From positions 20,482,239 through 20,546,238 of the forward strand of contig CM046330.1 in assembly GCA_025403435.1 (NCBI GenBank): DNA of 64,000 bases. The letters are read 5' to 3'. The position numbers and the translations under genes are program-made. Shown piece by piece: positions 33,297 through 46,267 of the stretch; positions within the stretch are counted from its first letter, which is position 1; each line of letters opens with the position of its first letter. Source of the stretch: Artocarpus heterophyllus. Its lineage: Eukaryota > Streptophyta > Magnoliopsida > Rosales > Moraceae. The notes beneath the pieces were generated by a model. That model was given only the letters and a program-made list of their open reading frames with translations, did not search any database and was not told the origin of the DNA.

Positions 33297-33935
33297 TTTT
33301 TTTAACCTGCAAAACAACGTTAGATAATAAAGGACCTTACTTCTCTCCCTCACGTGTTTCCCTCTTTCACTTGGTCACTCAGTTCACTCGTGTTTCACTC
33401 GAATAATTGGCTTTTACCCTCGAATGGTCTCACCACTCTTGCCTCTTTTTTTTTAACTCACTTATTCTCTCTTTCAGTTCTTTTGGAATTACTCAAACAA
33501 TGATAAAATCTATCCGGCAACAAATTTAGCAACACATTTTGATACGCAGTTCAGAATGAAGCAAATTTTTGCACTGTGAGGTGAGATCAAATTCGGACAC
33601 CTGGACACTCAAATAATGGAAAGAAAACAAAAAATTTTAAGGAGGGTTTCCAGACTCTTTTTTTTTTTGGATCCTCTTGATTTTTCTTTTCTTTTCGTTT
33701 TTCTTTTCTTTTCTTCTTTTTTTTTTTTTTTTTTTTGTGAAATTCGGTAAGAACAAGAATAATAAACCAAGAAACACAAAACAGGAAACTACCACCTAAA
33801 CTTGAAACCCAATATACTAGTTACCCGAAACCAAACTAACCAACTTTTTTTTTTTTACCTAAGTAATAAATTAGAATTCAAAAACAAATAAGGATAGACA
33901 AACCTGAGGCTAGAACCGAGGCTACTGATACCACA
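33297..33935 (-). other. B-1 leader and primer site
   Basis: The minus strand reads TGGTATCAGTAGCCTCGG next to the LTR, a slightly altered Met-tRNA primer site. It is followed by a leader with purine-only runs (about 33655-33745 and 33845-33857). A conserved AGTAAGGTCC...TTTTGCAGG block precedes gag. No gene seen. Confidence 0.8.
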
Positions 33936-34714
33936 TGATAAGAACCTCGCCAATATACTGACGAAACCTGTTATCAATAAGAAGGAACCAAGACCGTTTC
34001 TACTCAAATTTGGATGGAAGTCACCGCGACCCGTTGCTTATATCGAAGCAAGAACCTTGGTATATCGAAGATGCCACAATCAAGGATGGAATCTTGATTG
34101 ATAAGTCAAGTTTGAACACCCGGATTGATCCGATGAGTTCGTGTAGTTCGTCAAAGAACCAAAGAAAGAATTTTCTCTCTCAGAAAAATAAACATTCATT
34201 GATTCTCCATTAACCTTGGGAATGCCTATTTATAGGCTAAAATTACAAAGTGTTGCCCAAAAAAGAAAAGTTGACAAATTCAAACATAATTACTAAGCCT
34301 AAAATAAAAACCAAAAGAAAGGAAAGTCTTAATGGCTGATTTTTAGCTATTTACACGCCCAACAATAAAAGAAAAGTGCAATTAATCCTCGTCAACAATT
34401 TGCATAAATGATCAGCAAAATAGGAAAGTTTCCGAAAGTCTTCCATTGACTTGATCTTGCAAAATTTGAGCTGATTTCAATCAGGCTTGACTCATCCGGA
34501 TTCTTCTAGAACTTGGATCAAATTGACGCACCGTTGTGGTTGACGTGGGCCTGGGTCAATCGGCTTGCACAAATTTTCTTGATTCCAGATTTCGTGAATC
34601 AGCCCATTTAGTGCTTCCTTGAATTTCTTAGCTCGGGCTCTCGTGACTGGTCCAACAGGAATTTGTATTGGGTCAACCACCTTCCATGCATTTGAGCTCC
34701 CTAAATCTCCATCA
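33936..34714 (-). repeat. B-1 5' LTR
   Basis: 779 bp, colinear with 27921-28699 without length change. It contains the pol-tail codons (34680 to 34492 on the minus strand), a TATA box and the conserved R-U5 block. It is followed on the right by the duplicated target gatta. Confidence 0.95.
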
Positions 34715-34719
34715 GATTA

Positions 34720-37470
34720 CCTTGATAAATTTATTATCATATTTATAGATGATGTCCTTATATGCTCACGTTCTATAGAGGAGTATTTTAAACACTTAAG
34801 ATCATTGTCACGTAAGCTGAAGGAAAAGAAGTTGTATGCAACATTTAAGAAATGTGAGTTTTGGTTAGAGAAGTGGCCTTTCTTGGGCATGTTGTATCTA
34901 AGGATGGTATTTCGTTCGATTTAGGAAAAGTGGAAGCAGTAAGTAAATGGTCGTAGCCAACAAACGTGTTAGAACTACATAGTTTCTTAGGATTGGCTGG
35001 TTACTATAGGAGATTTATTAAAGGATTTTCAAAGATAGCTTCACCGCTAACACAATTGACTAGGAAAAATATGAAGTTTTAATGGATAGATGCTTGTGAA
35101 AAGAGTTTCTAGGAATTGAAACAAAGGTAGATATCTACTCCAATACTTGACATTACATCGCCTGAAGAAAGTTTTGTGGTTTATAGTGAAGCTTCCAAAA
35201 ATTGGTTAGGTTGTGTTCTTATGCAAAATTGAAGAGTAATTTCTTATGGTTCTCGTCAACTGAAAGATTACGAGAAGAATTATCCCACTCATGATATGGA
35301 GTTAGGCGCAACTGTTTTTGCATTGAAAACTTGGAGACATTACCTTATGTGGGAAGATGTGAGATCTATACAGATCACAAGAGTCTCAAGCATTTCTTTA
35401 CTTAGAAAGAGTTGAATATGAGGTAGTGAAGATGGTTGGAGCTAGTAAAAGACTATGACTGTGTGATTAATTACCATCCAAGCGAAGCTAATGTAGTGGC
35501 TGATCCTTTGAGTAGAAAATCTTCTACCAGTATGTCTTCTATGACAGTCATTCAGAAACATTTGATATGGGATATAGAAAGGTTTGAGTTAGAAATTGTG
35601 CCTAAAAGGTTGATTAAAAAGGCTATCAGCCTTAACCTTACAGCCAACGATTCTTGAAGAAATCAAGGAGGGTAAATTTTCATATCCTTATTTGCTTCGC
35701 TTGTGGAGTTAAAGGCTAGAAAAAGGACAGATTTCTTGATTTTGGTTGATAGAATGACTAAGTTTGGAAGTAGACTCTGTGTACCAAATGATGAGAACAT
35801 TAGAAAGAAAGTTTTATCGGAGGCTCACAACACACTTTATTCTTCGCATCCTGGTGGCACGAAGTGATATGAACCCACCTAACTCCACCCCAAAAGCTAG
35901 CTCATGAGGGGAGGATTGTGAACCCATATATATAACACCCAAGACCACCCTCTCTAACCGATGTGGGGCACATCATTCCCGACCCCTTTAGACCGCACGT
36001 CCTCGTGCCAACTCCGTCGTTAACCCACACGAGCGGCAGGGAACCTTTGTACATGTGCCCACCGACCAGCCGAGGTTTGGCTCTGATACCATATGATATG
36101 AACCCACCTAACTCCACCCCAAAAGCTAGCTCGTGAGGGGAGGATTGTGAACCCATATATATAACACCCAAGACCACCCTCTCTAACCGATGTAAGACAC
36201 ATCACGAAGATGCATAGAGATCTAACGAAGCATTATTGGTGGCCATAAATGAAGTCAAGAATAGCCTTATATGTCTTAAAGTGCCTTACATGTTAAGAAG
36301 TTTAAGCTGATCATCAAAGACCTGCTAGAAAACTGAAACCTCTTTTGATTCCTGAGTGGAAGTGGGAAGATTTTGCCATGGAGTTTGTACATGGCTTGCC
36401 TTAAACCCATGAAGGTATGGACTCTATTTGGGCGATAATTGATAGGCTCACTAAATCTGTACATTTTATTCTTGTTCGGTCTACATGCACAATCGATAAA
36501 CACATAGAATTACACATAAGGGAGATCATTAGACTTCATGGAATGCCAATTTATATTGTGCCAGATCGAGATCCTTGATTCACTTTTACTTTTTGGATGA
36601 GCCTTCATGAAAAAATGGGTACTAAACTGGCTTTTAGCACTGTATTTCAACCTCAGAGTGATGGCCAACCTGAAAGAACTATTCAGATTTTGGAAGATAT
36701 GCTTAGAGCTTATGTATTGGATTATCCAGGATCATGAACTAAATATTTACCTCTAGCAGAGTTTGCTTGCAGTAATATTTATCAGTCAATTGTTGGAATG
36801 GCTCCTTATGAAGCTTTATATGGCAAAAAATGCAGATCACCTGTTCATTGGGATGAAGTTGGTGAGAGAAGCTTTTGGGCCTAAATTTGATACGAAAAAC
36901 AACAAAAGTTGTAGAGAAAATTCGTGAAAGAATGAAAACAGCTAAAAGTAAACAAAAGAGTTATGCAGATAGAAGGCGAAGAGATCTACAATTTTCTATA
37001 GGAGACAAGGTGTTTCTGAAAATTATGCCAATAAAGGGTATGAGGAGATTTGGAAAGAAAGAGCCCTTGAGTCCACAATTCATTGGGCCATTTGAGATTT
37101 TAGAGAAGGTTGGAGATGTGGCTTATAGACTAGCACTTCCTCAGTCATTATATGGCATGCATGATGTATTCCATGTTTTCATGCTGAGAAAATATATGCC
37201 AGATCCTTCGCGTGTCCTAAGCTATGATCAATTAGAAGTCCAAAACGATTTACTATATAAAGAGATACCAGTGCGAGTTTTAGATAGAAAAGATAGAATT
37301 ATGAAACAGGAAAATTCCAATAGTTAAGATATGAAATAGGGAAATTCCATTAGTTAAGCTTCTTTGCAGAAATCATGCAGTTGAAGAAGCCACTTGGGAA
37401 AGGGAAAATGAACTAAGAAGTAAATATCCAGAATTGTTTGGTGAGTAAATTTCGAGGATGAAATTTCTGT
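34720..37470 (+). pseudogene. Element C RT, RNase H, integrase and chromodomain remnant
   Basis: Continuation of the Tekay-like pol: RT catalytic FIDD (near 34750), RNase H fragments (35150-35400), integrase zinc and core pieces (near 36230 and 36400-36870, including APYEALYGKKCRSPVHWDEVG), then a 150-codon frame (36875-37327) with the integrase C-terminus (GPFEILEKVGDVAYRLALP, HDVFHVFMLRKYMPDPS). A chromodomain-like remnant follows (EEATWERENELRSKYPELF-like codons, 37385-37440). Stops and small shifts are frequent, and a TRIM lies at 35865-36204. It is a long-dead copy. Confidence 0.88.
35865..36204 (-). mobile_element. TRIM-1, complete 340-bp miniature LTR element
   Basis: Two 111-bp LTRs (35865-35975 and 36094-36204) flank a 118-bp internal region. 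On the minus strand the LTR runs TGATGTG...GTTCATATCA. It is followed by TATGGTATCAGAGCC (Met-tRNA primer site), and AAAGGGG-type purines precede the other LTR. The perfect target duplication cgaag lies at 35860-35864 and 36205-36209. No coding capacity. Its LTR ends match those of families A and B, which may supply its proteins. No 5S rRNA sequence is seen, so it is not Cassandra. Confidence 0.96.
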
Positions 37471-37484
37471 AAGTTGTAAAGGAT

Positions 37485-40178
37485 TGTGGTGCCCTTAAAT
37501 TCTCACATATAAATTTAGCCTATAATAACATGTTTGCATTGCATTTATAATTATTACTAAGATGCCTAACCATTTTACTAATCTCTTTTTTTTAGTTGCT
37601 TGGTATAGTGTGAAGGTTCAGTCTCCTCTATTAAGAAGCTCGATGTGCTAAATTAAGAATGATGCTATTTTCTTTTTCAAGTTAGTAGCTGTTATGAAGC
37701 TTAATTTGTTCATTTGCTTTATTTATTTATTTATTTTAATAACAGTTACGTGTTACATCTATTAGGAAGTAAATAATTATTCAGAGCTTTGTCAGTACAT
37801 AAATATATATATATATATCAGTGGTTTTAAATGTTTCAGATGGTCATATTATGACTATTAGCCAAATCTATAAGAAGAGCCCAGGACCCCATGTGATATA
37901 GATTTAAAAAAAAAGAACGACAAGGATTAAGATAAAGAGTTGGAAATTGGTTTTAGTCGGTTACTGAAAGTTTCTTTTGCTTATTGTATATCCAATTTTC
38001 TGAATCATTACTCTACCATCTATAGCCCTTCTTTATCACCTATCAACTTCTTACCCGTCTATATACTAGATGGGAAGTTCTTCTGAACTCAATTTGGAGT
38101 AAACCAAACCACATATTTACTACCAAGAAAGGCACTCTAATTTTAGCTTACTATAAAAGTTGTCGGTTTTGATCTTGTAGGCTAATATAGATTTTCTTCT
38201 TTATTTATTTATTTTCTTGTGAATTCACAGAGCTGCATTAAGTGGTTATCCATATTTTGCCTTTAAGAATGTCATTTAGTGACCATTTATTTCTGTACTA
38301 TACAATTGATTTGCACAAATGAGCTATTGCACAGGTCTTATGCCTTTATATTACACTAACAATATGTAAATGTTTTAAAGGAATCTCAAGAACTCTTACT
38401 GTTTAGTGATTACTTCCAATCATGTGCATGTATCAATAGATTGGAATCTAATTGTCTGACAATTGCTAAGGTCATTGACATATAATTACAATTGCTAAAG
38501 AAAAAGAAAACAAAAGAGAAAAGAAAAGAGTACGCAAGGTAAAATTGGTAGTAGCCCCCAAAGTACTAGAAGGGTAATTTTGTTTGCAATCTTATCTGTA
38601 GGGGGGGTGTGAATATATATATAAGTTGCTGCTAGGATTAAGATCTTCGGTTTGGAACATCATGAATTGAGTTATTGGTGGAAATCAGTGAGTTTGGTGT
38701 TTATATATGTGGAGCATCAAATAAAATTTTATTTATTTCACCTCTAATGCTTCTTAGTTTGTCAAACCTTTGATCTGTTCATGTGCTTATGTGTTGATAC
38801 TTACTAGATTGTCCTTGGTTTTAGGTGATGTTGGTAAAGATACAAATTAAGGAGAATATATACCGATTTACTACAATTGTTATTTATTTACTTATGTTGG
38901 TTAATTGTCAAAACTCATAAAGGAGTACTTTATGGAATTCTATTTTGGTATTAACATTACGTGTGTGTTGGCTCATTGAGGGCATGAACACAATTTATAT
39001 TGATATGTATAAAGGACCCTCTTTGCTTCAATATGTATATTTGAATCTTTTAAGTAATTTTAACATCTATCTATATCATAGTATTGTGTATGTATAATGA
39101 AGTATGTATATGTGATAGTTGCTTTTTGGTTAAATTGTTGTGCTAGTTGCATAATGATAGCTAAATATTTATCATAAATATAAAATATTCAAGAAGAAAA
39201 TCTGTTATGCTCTTGGAATTTATAAATGTAAGGATTTGCATAGATTTCACAGTATCACATATGTATATCAATGTTGTATTGATATTAAATGCTAAATAAG
39301 GTACGTGCATATTAATAACTCTAGATGCTAATTGATAATGGTAGCCTTACTAGCACATCTAGCTTGACAAGGACACTGACGCCTTCAGCTTATCACCTTT
39401 TTCTAGAAATGAGGTAAGTAGAAATTTATTTCAAGTGCATCACAAGATTATTGTTGTAACAGAGATGATTTATTATATCACTTGCATTCATGGCATGAAG
39501 GCACATGTATAGTTTTTTCATTTTTTAAAGAAAATTATCGTACTATGAGAAAGAGATTGTTTGTATATTCACTATGTAGTTAGCTTGTAGGTGGCCTTTA
39601 TTAGGTTCTATGAGGTAGCCCAACTCAAGTGGTTTCATGGGAGTGCTTGAGACCATTTTTCAGACCGTTGTCTCATGGGGTAGCTTAAGGCATTATTGAT
39701 CGGCGAAGGTTTGTTAGTATGCATGCGTGCATGTTTGCGGGCAACTCATGGTGCACATAATTATGCACACATTAAATGTTTCTAGGATACGATATGTACG
39801 ATGGATATGTTATGAGCCCATATATGATACTTTTACATTGAATTGTATAGTTTCTACTTACTGGACATTAGCTCATTTTTATCTTGTGATGCAGATGAGG
39901 GTGCATCTTAGTAGTGTTGATTTAAACATCGACTGGCACGCTTTCTGTTCCCGTGACTCCGCTTATATGGACACTTCTGGCATTACATGGGCACACTTTA
40001 GTTTGAACTTCATATTTTAGTACTTGTAACTACTATAGGATGGTTATAAGTACAGTTTGGGTGGTGTTTCATTTTAAGATGTAAATTATTGTAAATATTT
40101 TTTGCTAGCCCATCTTTTATGAATATATAAACTTATGGTTGTTTGTAAACTACAAGGTTGTTGAAAAAGTTCAAATTT
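37485..40178 (+). repeat. Putative 3' LTR of element C
   Basis: About 2.7 kb of AT-rich noncoding DNA following the pol end of C, starting TGTGGTGCCC. Length, position and the segment near 39850-39960 (an ACTGGACATTAGCTCA-type stretch) fit a Tekay/Del LTR. The matching 5' LTR is absent from the window, so the borders are inferred. The right end is set by the A-3 insertion. The 97-codon ORF at 39727 has no recognisable domain. I see no other feature in this stretch. Confidence 0.6.
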
Positions 40179-41010
40179 TGATGAGGGCATCGTTAGCACA
40201 AGCAAGAGCACGTGGGATGAGACATATTCAGATCCAATTCAAGTTCTCATTGGTTCAGTTACAAGAACTGGTGCGAAAAAAGTTCAAAGAAACGCTTTTT
40301 GGGCTGATTCAAGCAACTTGGGCTCAAGCTATTGAATGGAGGCCCATTGAGGGAATTGCATGTGACATCCAGACCAACAAATGCATGATTCAAGTTCTAG
40401 AAGGGACCGAGTAATCATGTTTGCAGAATCAACAAGTGATTAGCATCATATGGCTGTAAATAATCAAGCTACTTTCCATTTCAGTTACTTTCTCATTTTG
40501 AGGCGACAAGTGGCGAGAAGAATCAACTATTTACCTCTTATTGTCTAGTTTCCTTTTCTTTTAGAAACATGCGTTTGTTTTATTTCTATTATTGTAAGGC
40601 TTTTAAGCCATTAAGGGAACTTACCTTATTTGCTTTAGATTAGACGTTTTTTTTTTTGGTAATTGATTTGCCCAAAATTCCATGGGCAATTAGGAGCTGA
40701 AATTTGCAAAGGGGAAACCACTATATATTGTAAAGAATTTCATTCAATGGAAATCAGTTTTTAGCACACAATTTGAGGTTTAATTCTCTTTGGTTCTTAG
40801 ACAAACTATTCAAACTTATTGGAAAATTCCGTGGCGTTCATAGACTCATCAAGCAGTCCGTCCAAAGCTGATTGTGGCATCCTCACATACCAAGGTTCGT
40901 GCTTCTTGTTAGGCATCGGGTCGTGGTTCCATTCAAAACTGATTAGGAATTTTGACCTTGGAGACCAATTTTGGTTATGGTCGCGTCAGTTCTTGGAGGG
41001 GTTCGCATCA
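40179..41010 (+). repeat. A-3 5' LTR
   Basis: 832-bp diverged family A LTR, TGATGAGGGC to TTCGCATCA. It carries the pol-tail codons in frame (to 40414), a TATA-like CTATATATTG near 40722, and a single copy of the 51-bp R-U5 unit. It is followed by a decayed primer site (TTTGGCATCATAGCGAGG). Confidence 0.92.
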
Positions 41011-41452
41011 TTTGGCATCATAGCGAGGTTCTAATCAGGTTTTGGTTATCAGTTTCCTTAGTTTATGTTTGTTTCAATTATTTGTGAGCCTTGATTTCCA
41101 TTATCAAAGTCGGTTTTAAAAAAAAAAGAACTGAAAAGAAAAGAAAGAAAAAAAAAGGGAAAGAAGAAAAACAAGAGGATCCGAAAAAAAAAGAAAAAAA
41201 AAAAGAGACAATCTGTTTGTGAATTGTCAAGGAAATTTTGATATGGATTTGACTAGTTTTATAGGAACTGAGTGAGAATTAATGAGTTGAAAAAGGCAAA
41301 GAGGAGAGAGCATTAGAGTGGACAAAAGCCAAAAGTATTAAGTGCAAACACGAGTGAAATTGAGTGCACCATTTCACGAGTGAAACACGTAAAGGAGTGT
41401 GGTAAGGTCCTTTGCATTTGTTTCTTACTTTGTTTTGCAAAAAAAAAAAAAA
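41011..41452 (+). other. A-3 leader
   Basis: Decayed primer site, purine-rich tract (about 41120-41205, with GAGGATCCGAAAA) and the conserved pre-gag block containing GTAAGGTCC. No gene seen. Confidence 0.75.
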
Positions 41453-42904
41453 ATGTCAAACAACAGCAAGAACAATATTGAGGGTATCTCTGGTGCAGCA
41501 TATCCAAAACTCATTATGGAAGCGATGATAGGGGAGATGAGGCGATTGTTGAGGGCAGATTTAGGACAGCTTCATGAGAGGATAGATCGGATAGAAAACG
41601 CACATGTGGAACAGCCACAACATGTTCCTCATGTGCATAGGCGGAAAGGGTTCCGGTTAGAGGAGAGGTTGATGACTACTATGGGATTGATGGGCAAGAG
41701 TTTGATGAAGGAGAAGATTCAGCGGGTAGTCACCAGAGATTTGGACAGGATAGTGGAGTTAGGAACCAGGAAAATGATAGTTTGAGAGGCATAAAAATGA
41801 AGATACCATCATTTCAAGGCAAATCCAATCCTGAAGCGTACCTAGAATGGGAGAAGAAAATGGAGTTCGTCTTTGACTACCACAACTATTCCGAGGCGAA
41901 GAAGGTAAAACTGGCTGTAATTGAATTTTCTGATTATGCTATTACCTGGTGGGATCAACTTGTTAAAAATAGGAGATGAAATATAGAGCAACCAATTGAG
42001 TCAAGGGAAAAGATGAAGACTGTGATGAGGAAGCGATTTGTACCAGCTTACTACTACCGAGAGTTGTACAACAAACTACAAAATCTTAAACAGGGCAACC
42101 GGAGTGTGGAGGAGTACTATAAGGATATGGAGGTTATGATGATTCGGGCAAATATAGAGGAGGATCGGGAGGCTACAATGGCAAGGTTTTTGGCGGGCTT
42201 GAACCGAGAAATTCATAATGCCGTTGAGTTACAACATTATGTGGAGTTAGAGGACATGGTGCACATGGCTATCAAAATTGAGAATCAACTTATGAGGAGG
42301 GGCAGTAACACACATCCCAGCCAAAACCCGAGTACATCTGCTTGGAAAATGAACCAATGGAAGAAGGATGAGAAGCAACCCAACACCAAGCCAAAGACCG
42401 AGCAAAAACAAGAGGTGACCAGCCATGGGAATCAAGGTAAATCCGATTCTTCCACTACTCAGAATCATGATATTAAATGTTTTAAATGTCAAGGCAGGAG
42501 TCACATAGCAAGCCAATGTCTGAACAAACAAGCTATGGTGATGCAGGACAATGGAGAGATTGAAACCGGCGAGGATTCAGACAACGATTCTATGCCTTCA
42601 TTAGAGGATGCCGATGATGACGAGTGCACTGTCCAAGGAGAATTGTTGGTTGCAAGGAGAGCTTTAAGTGTGCAAGCCAAAGAAGAAGAAGAAGAGGTGC
42701 AACGGGAAAACATCTTCCATACTAGGTGCCATGTCCAAAACAAGGTACGTAGTGTGATTATTAATGGTGGAAGTTGTACTAACGTTGCTAGCACAACCAT
42801 GGTAGAGAAGTTAGGGCAGCCAAGAAGTAAGCATCCTTGACTTTATAAATTGCAATGGTTAAATGATAGTGGTGAGGTAAAGGTGAATAAGCAAGTGTTA
42901 GTTT
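41453..42904 (+). pseudogene. A-3 gag and protease start, broken
   Basis: Gag from ATG 41453 (MSNNSKNNIEG). A one-base loss near 41645 shifts the frame. A TGA at 41977-41979 and another at 42838-42840 interrupt the rest; both fit C-to-T changes in Arg codons. The CCHC knuckle is present (CFKCQGRSHIASQC). The protease site reads IINGGS instead of IIDGGS, so the catalytic aspartate codon is changed to asparagine. The sequence is cut at 42904 by a solo B LTR and resumes at 43694. Confidence 0.9.
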
Positions 42905-43693
42905 TGATCGAGACTTAGGGAGCTCAAATACATGGAAGGTGGTTGACCCAATACAAGTTCCTGTTGGACCAGTCACAAGAGCCCGAGCTAAGAAATTCAA
43001 GGAAGCACTAAATGGGCTGATTCATGAAATCTGGAATCAAGAAAATTTGTGCAAGCCCATTGACCCAGGCCCACGTCAACCACAACGGTGTGTCAATTTG
43101 ATCCAAGTTCTAAAAGAATCCAAATGAGTCAAGCTTGAAATCAGCTCAAATTTTGCAAGATCAAGTCAATGGAAGAATTTCGGAAACTTTCCCATTTTTT
43201 GGCACACATGTGGCTGATCCTTTGTGCAAATTGTTGACGAGGATTAATTGCACTTTCCTTTAATTGTTGGGCGTGTAAATGGCTGAAAATCAGCCATTAA
43301 GACTTTCCTTTCTTTTGGTTTTCATTTTAGGCTTAGTAATTATGTTTGAATTTGTCAACTTTTCTTTTTGGGCAACACTTTGTAATTTTGGCCTATAAAT
43401 AGGCGTTTCCAAGGTTAATGAATTATTGATGAATGTTTATTTTTCTGAGAGAGAAAATTCTTTCTTTGGTTCTTTGACGAACTACACGAACTCATCGGAT
43501 CAATCCGGGCGTTCAACCCTGACTTATCAATCAAGCTTTCCATCCTTGATTGTGGCGTCTACGATATACCAAGGTTCTTGCTTCGATATAAACAACGGGT
43601 CGTGGTGACTTCCATCCAAATCTAAGTAGAAACGGTCTTGGTGCCTTCTTATTGATAACGGGTTTCGTCACTATATTGGCGAGGTTCTTATCA
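42905..43693 (+). repeat. Solo family B LTR
   Basis: 789-bp complete B LTR (TGATCGAGAC to TTCTTATCA) with a perfect agttt duplication (42900-42904 and 43694-43698) and no internal region, so it formed by LTR-LTR recombination after insertion into A-3. It contains the orphan pol-tail frame (42939-43127) that otherwise ends the polyprotein. Confidence 0.95.
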
Positions 43694-46267
43694 AGTTTCT
43701 TTTTGCATTGGAAGATATGAAGATGAAGTTTTGTGCGATGTGGTTCCGATGCAAGTTGGGCACTTGTTATTAGGCAGACCATGGCAATTTGATTGGCGAG
43801 TTAAACATGATGGTTTCACAAACAAGTACTCATTTGTTCACAATCAAAAAATGATCACTCTTGTTCCGTTTACACTAAAACAGGTCTATGAAGACCAAGT
43901 GAGTTTACAGAGAGAAAGTGATAAAAAAAAATGAAGAGTGGAGAAAAATCAAGAGTGGGAGTGCAGAGAGAGAGTTCGGCCAGTGAGAGAAAAAAAGAAG
44001 AGATGGCCGAGAAAAAGGAGAGCAAAGAGAGCAAGGGAGAGAAAATTGAGAGGGCTGAAAAAATTCAGAATCAGCCAATGAGAGAAAAGCAAAGAAAAAA
44101 ACAAACTTCTATGCGAAAGGCGGTGAGATTAAAAGGGCGTTGTTTTCAAATCAGCCAATGATTGTACTTTTGTACAAAGAGGCGTTCCTAAACACTAACG
44201 AACTTGACCTTGCATTGCCTAGTTCCATTGTTTCTCTATTGCAGGAATTCGAGGATGTATTTTCGGATGAGGTGCCTGACGGTTTGCCACCAATTCGGGG
44301 AATAGAACATCAGATTGATTTTGTACCTGGCGCTTCCATTCCAAACCGACCGGCCTATAGAAGCAACCCCAAGGAGACAAATGAGCTTCAAAGGTAGGTT
44401 AGTGAGTTGATGAAAAAGGGGTACGTGAGAGAAAGTATGAGCCCATGGGCCGTTCTAGTCTTACTCATGCCTAAGAAGGATGGGACATGGAGGATATGCA
44501 TAGATTGCAGAACCATTAACAGTATCACGGTAAAGTATCGCCATCCTATTCCTCATTTAGATGACATGTTGGAAGAATTGCATGGTGTTATTGTGTTCTA
44601 AAAAATTGATTTGAAAAGTGGATACCATCAAATATGCAAGAAAGAGGGTGATGAATGGAAAACTGCCTTTAAGACAAAATATGGATTGTATGAGTGGTTA
44701 GTAATGCCATTTGGTTTAACTAATGTTCCAAGTACATTTATGCGTTTAATGAATCATGTATTACGTGCATTTATTGGCAGGTTTGTTGTTGTGTATTTTG
44801 ATGATATACACATTTATAGCAAAGACATGAACCAACATGTAGCGCATTTAAAATATGTTTTGGATGTGCTTAGAAAGGAGAAGTTGTATGCTAACCTCAA
44901 GAACTATACCTTTTGCACAGATAAGCTTGTGTTTCTTGGTTTTGTTGTTAGTGCTCAAGGTATACAGGTTGATGAAGAAAATGTACGAGCCATCCAGGAG
45001 TGGCTGAGTCCAACTAGTGTGGGAAACATATGGATTTTTCATGGACTTGCTAGTTTCTACCGGCAGTTTGTGAAAGATTTCAGTACTATAGCTACACCAC
45101 TGACTGAAGTGATCAAGAAGAACGTTGGGTTTAGATGGAGAGAAGAGTAAGAAAAGGCATTTCATTTAATCAAGGAGAAGTTGACTAATGCTCCATTGTT
45201 ATCTTTACCTAATTTTTCCAAAACTTTTGAGATTGAATGTGATGCTTCGGGTGTTGGAATTGGCGCCGTTTTAATGCAGGAAGGGAGACCAGTAGCATAT
45301 TTCAGTGAGAAGCTGAATGGTGCAACTCTTAATTACCCAACTTATGATAAAGAGATGTATGCGTTGGTTCAGGCATTAGAGACGTGGCAGCACTACCTAT
45401 GGCCAAAGGAGTTCGTGATTCACACCGATCATGAGTCCCTGAAACACTTGAAGGGCCAACACAAGCTGAACAAGAGGCATGCTCGTTGGGTGGAATTCAT
45501 AGAGATGTTTCTGTATGTCATTTGCTACAAGCAAGGTAAGGAAAACGTCGTTGCCTATGCACTTTCTCACAAGTATGTCTTAATCTCAACTCTTAATGCT
45601 AAACTATTGGGTTTTGAACATATTAAAGAGTTATATGCTGATGACCGTGACTTTAGTACTAAGTATTAAGCTTGTGAGAGATTTGCTAGTGGTAAGTACT
45701 TTAGGCATGAGGGATACTTGTTTCAGGAGAATAAATTGTGTGTGCCTAATTGTTCATTAAGAGATTTGCTAGTGAGAGAATCCCATGGGGGAGGCTTGAT
45801 GGGACATTTTGGAATAATGAAGACTTTGGCGGTGTTGCAGGAACACTTCTATTGGCCACATATGAAACGAGATGTTGAGAGGCTTTGTGGTAGATGTGTA
45901 ACTTGTAGGCAGGCTAAATCATGAGTGCAGCCCCACGGTTTGTACACTCCTTTACGAATACCTAGTGAACTCTAGACTGATATTTTGATGGATTGTGTTA
46001 GGTTTGCTTAGGTCTAGACGGGGAAGAGACTCGATATTTGTGGTCATGGATAGGTTTTCCAAGATAGCCCATTTTATTCCACTCCACAAGACAGATGATA
46101 CCTCCAATGTTGCTGATTTGTTCTTTAGGAAAATTGTGAGACTTCATGGTATGCCTAGGACAATTGTTTCTGATAGGGACACCAAGTTCTTAAGCTACTT
46201 TTGGAAGACTTTGTGGGCTAAGTTAGGGACTAAGCTATTGTTTTTGACTACTTGTCACCCTCAAACC
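43694..46267 (+). pseudogene. A-3 protease end, RT, RNase H, integrase N-part, broken
   Basis: Plus-strand remnants in order: protease C-part ([20 protein letters not shown]), a charged linker, RT ([35 protein letters not shown] near 44796), RNase H ([15 protein letters not shown]), the integrase zinc region ([10 protein letters not shown] ... [11 protein letters not shown]) and the first part of the integrase core. Stops and shifts occur near 43930, 44397, 44601, 45150, 45669 and 45924. It is cut at 46267 by B-2 with the target aaacc. Confidence 0.9.

Larger units (their letters stand above)
27921..34714 (-). mobile_element. Gypsy B-1, full length but dead
   Basis: 6794-bp family B element on the minus strand with two 779-bp LTRs (27921-28699 and 33936-34714) and a perfect gatta duplication in the RT of element C. 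The LTRs differ at about 15 places by eye (about 2%), clearly older than A-4 or the copia. It carries the undisturbed sequence of the site where the TRIM-gag chimera sits in B-2, so it serves as an empty-site control. Confidence 0.96.
26311..40178 (+). mobile_element. Tekay/Del-like chromovirus C, old and interrupted
   Basis: Plus-strand gypsy element, 5'-truncated, with gag, protease, RT, RNase H, integrase and a chromodomain remnant, then a putative long 3' LTR. It is interrupted by B-1 (27921-34714), with the target gatta at 27916-27920 and 34715-34719, and by a TRIM (35865-36204). Many stops in all domains show great age relative to its inserts. Its 3' LTR is cut by A-3 at 40179. Confidence 0.85.

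Noticed and set aside
35865..36204. Cassandra-type TRIM with 5S rRNA promoter
   Set aside because: No 5S box A or box C-like sequence seen in the 111-bp LTR.
35902..36205. ORFs of 61-108 codons here and at 58180-58546
   Set aside because: They are readings of the TRIM LTR and internal region; a 340-bp TRIM has no coding capacity.
39727..40020. 97-codon ORF that might be a host gene
   Set aside because: It lies in the AT-rich putative LTR of element C and shows no recognisable domain or gene structure.
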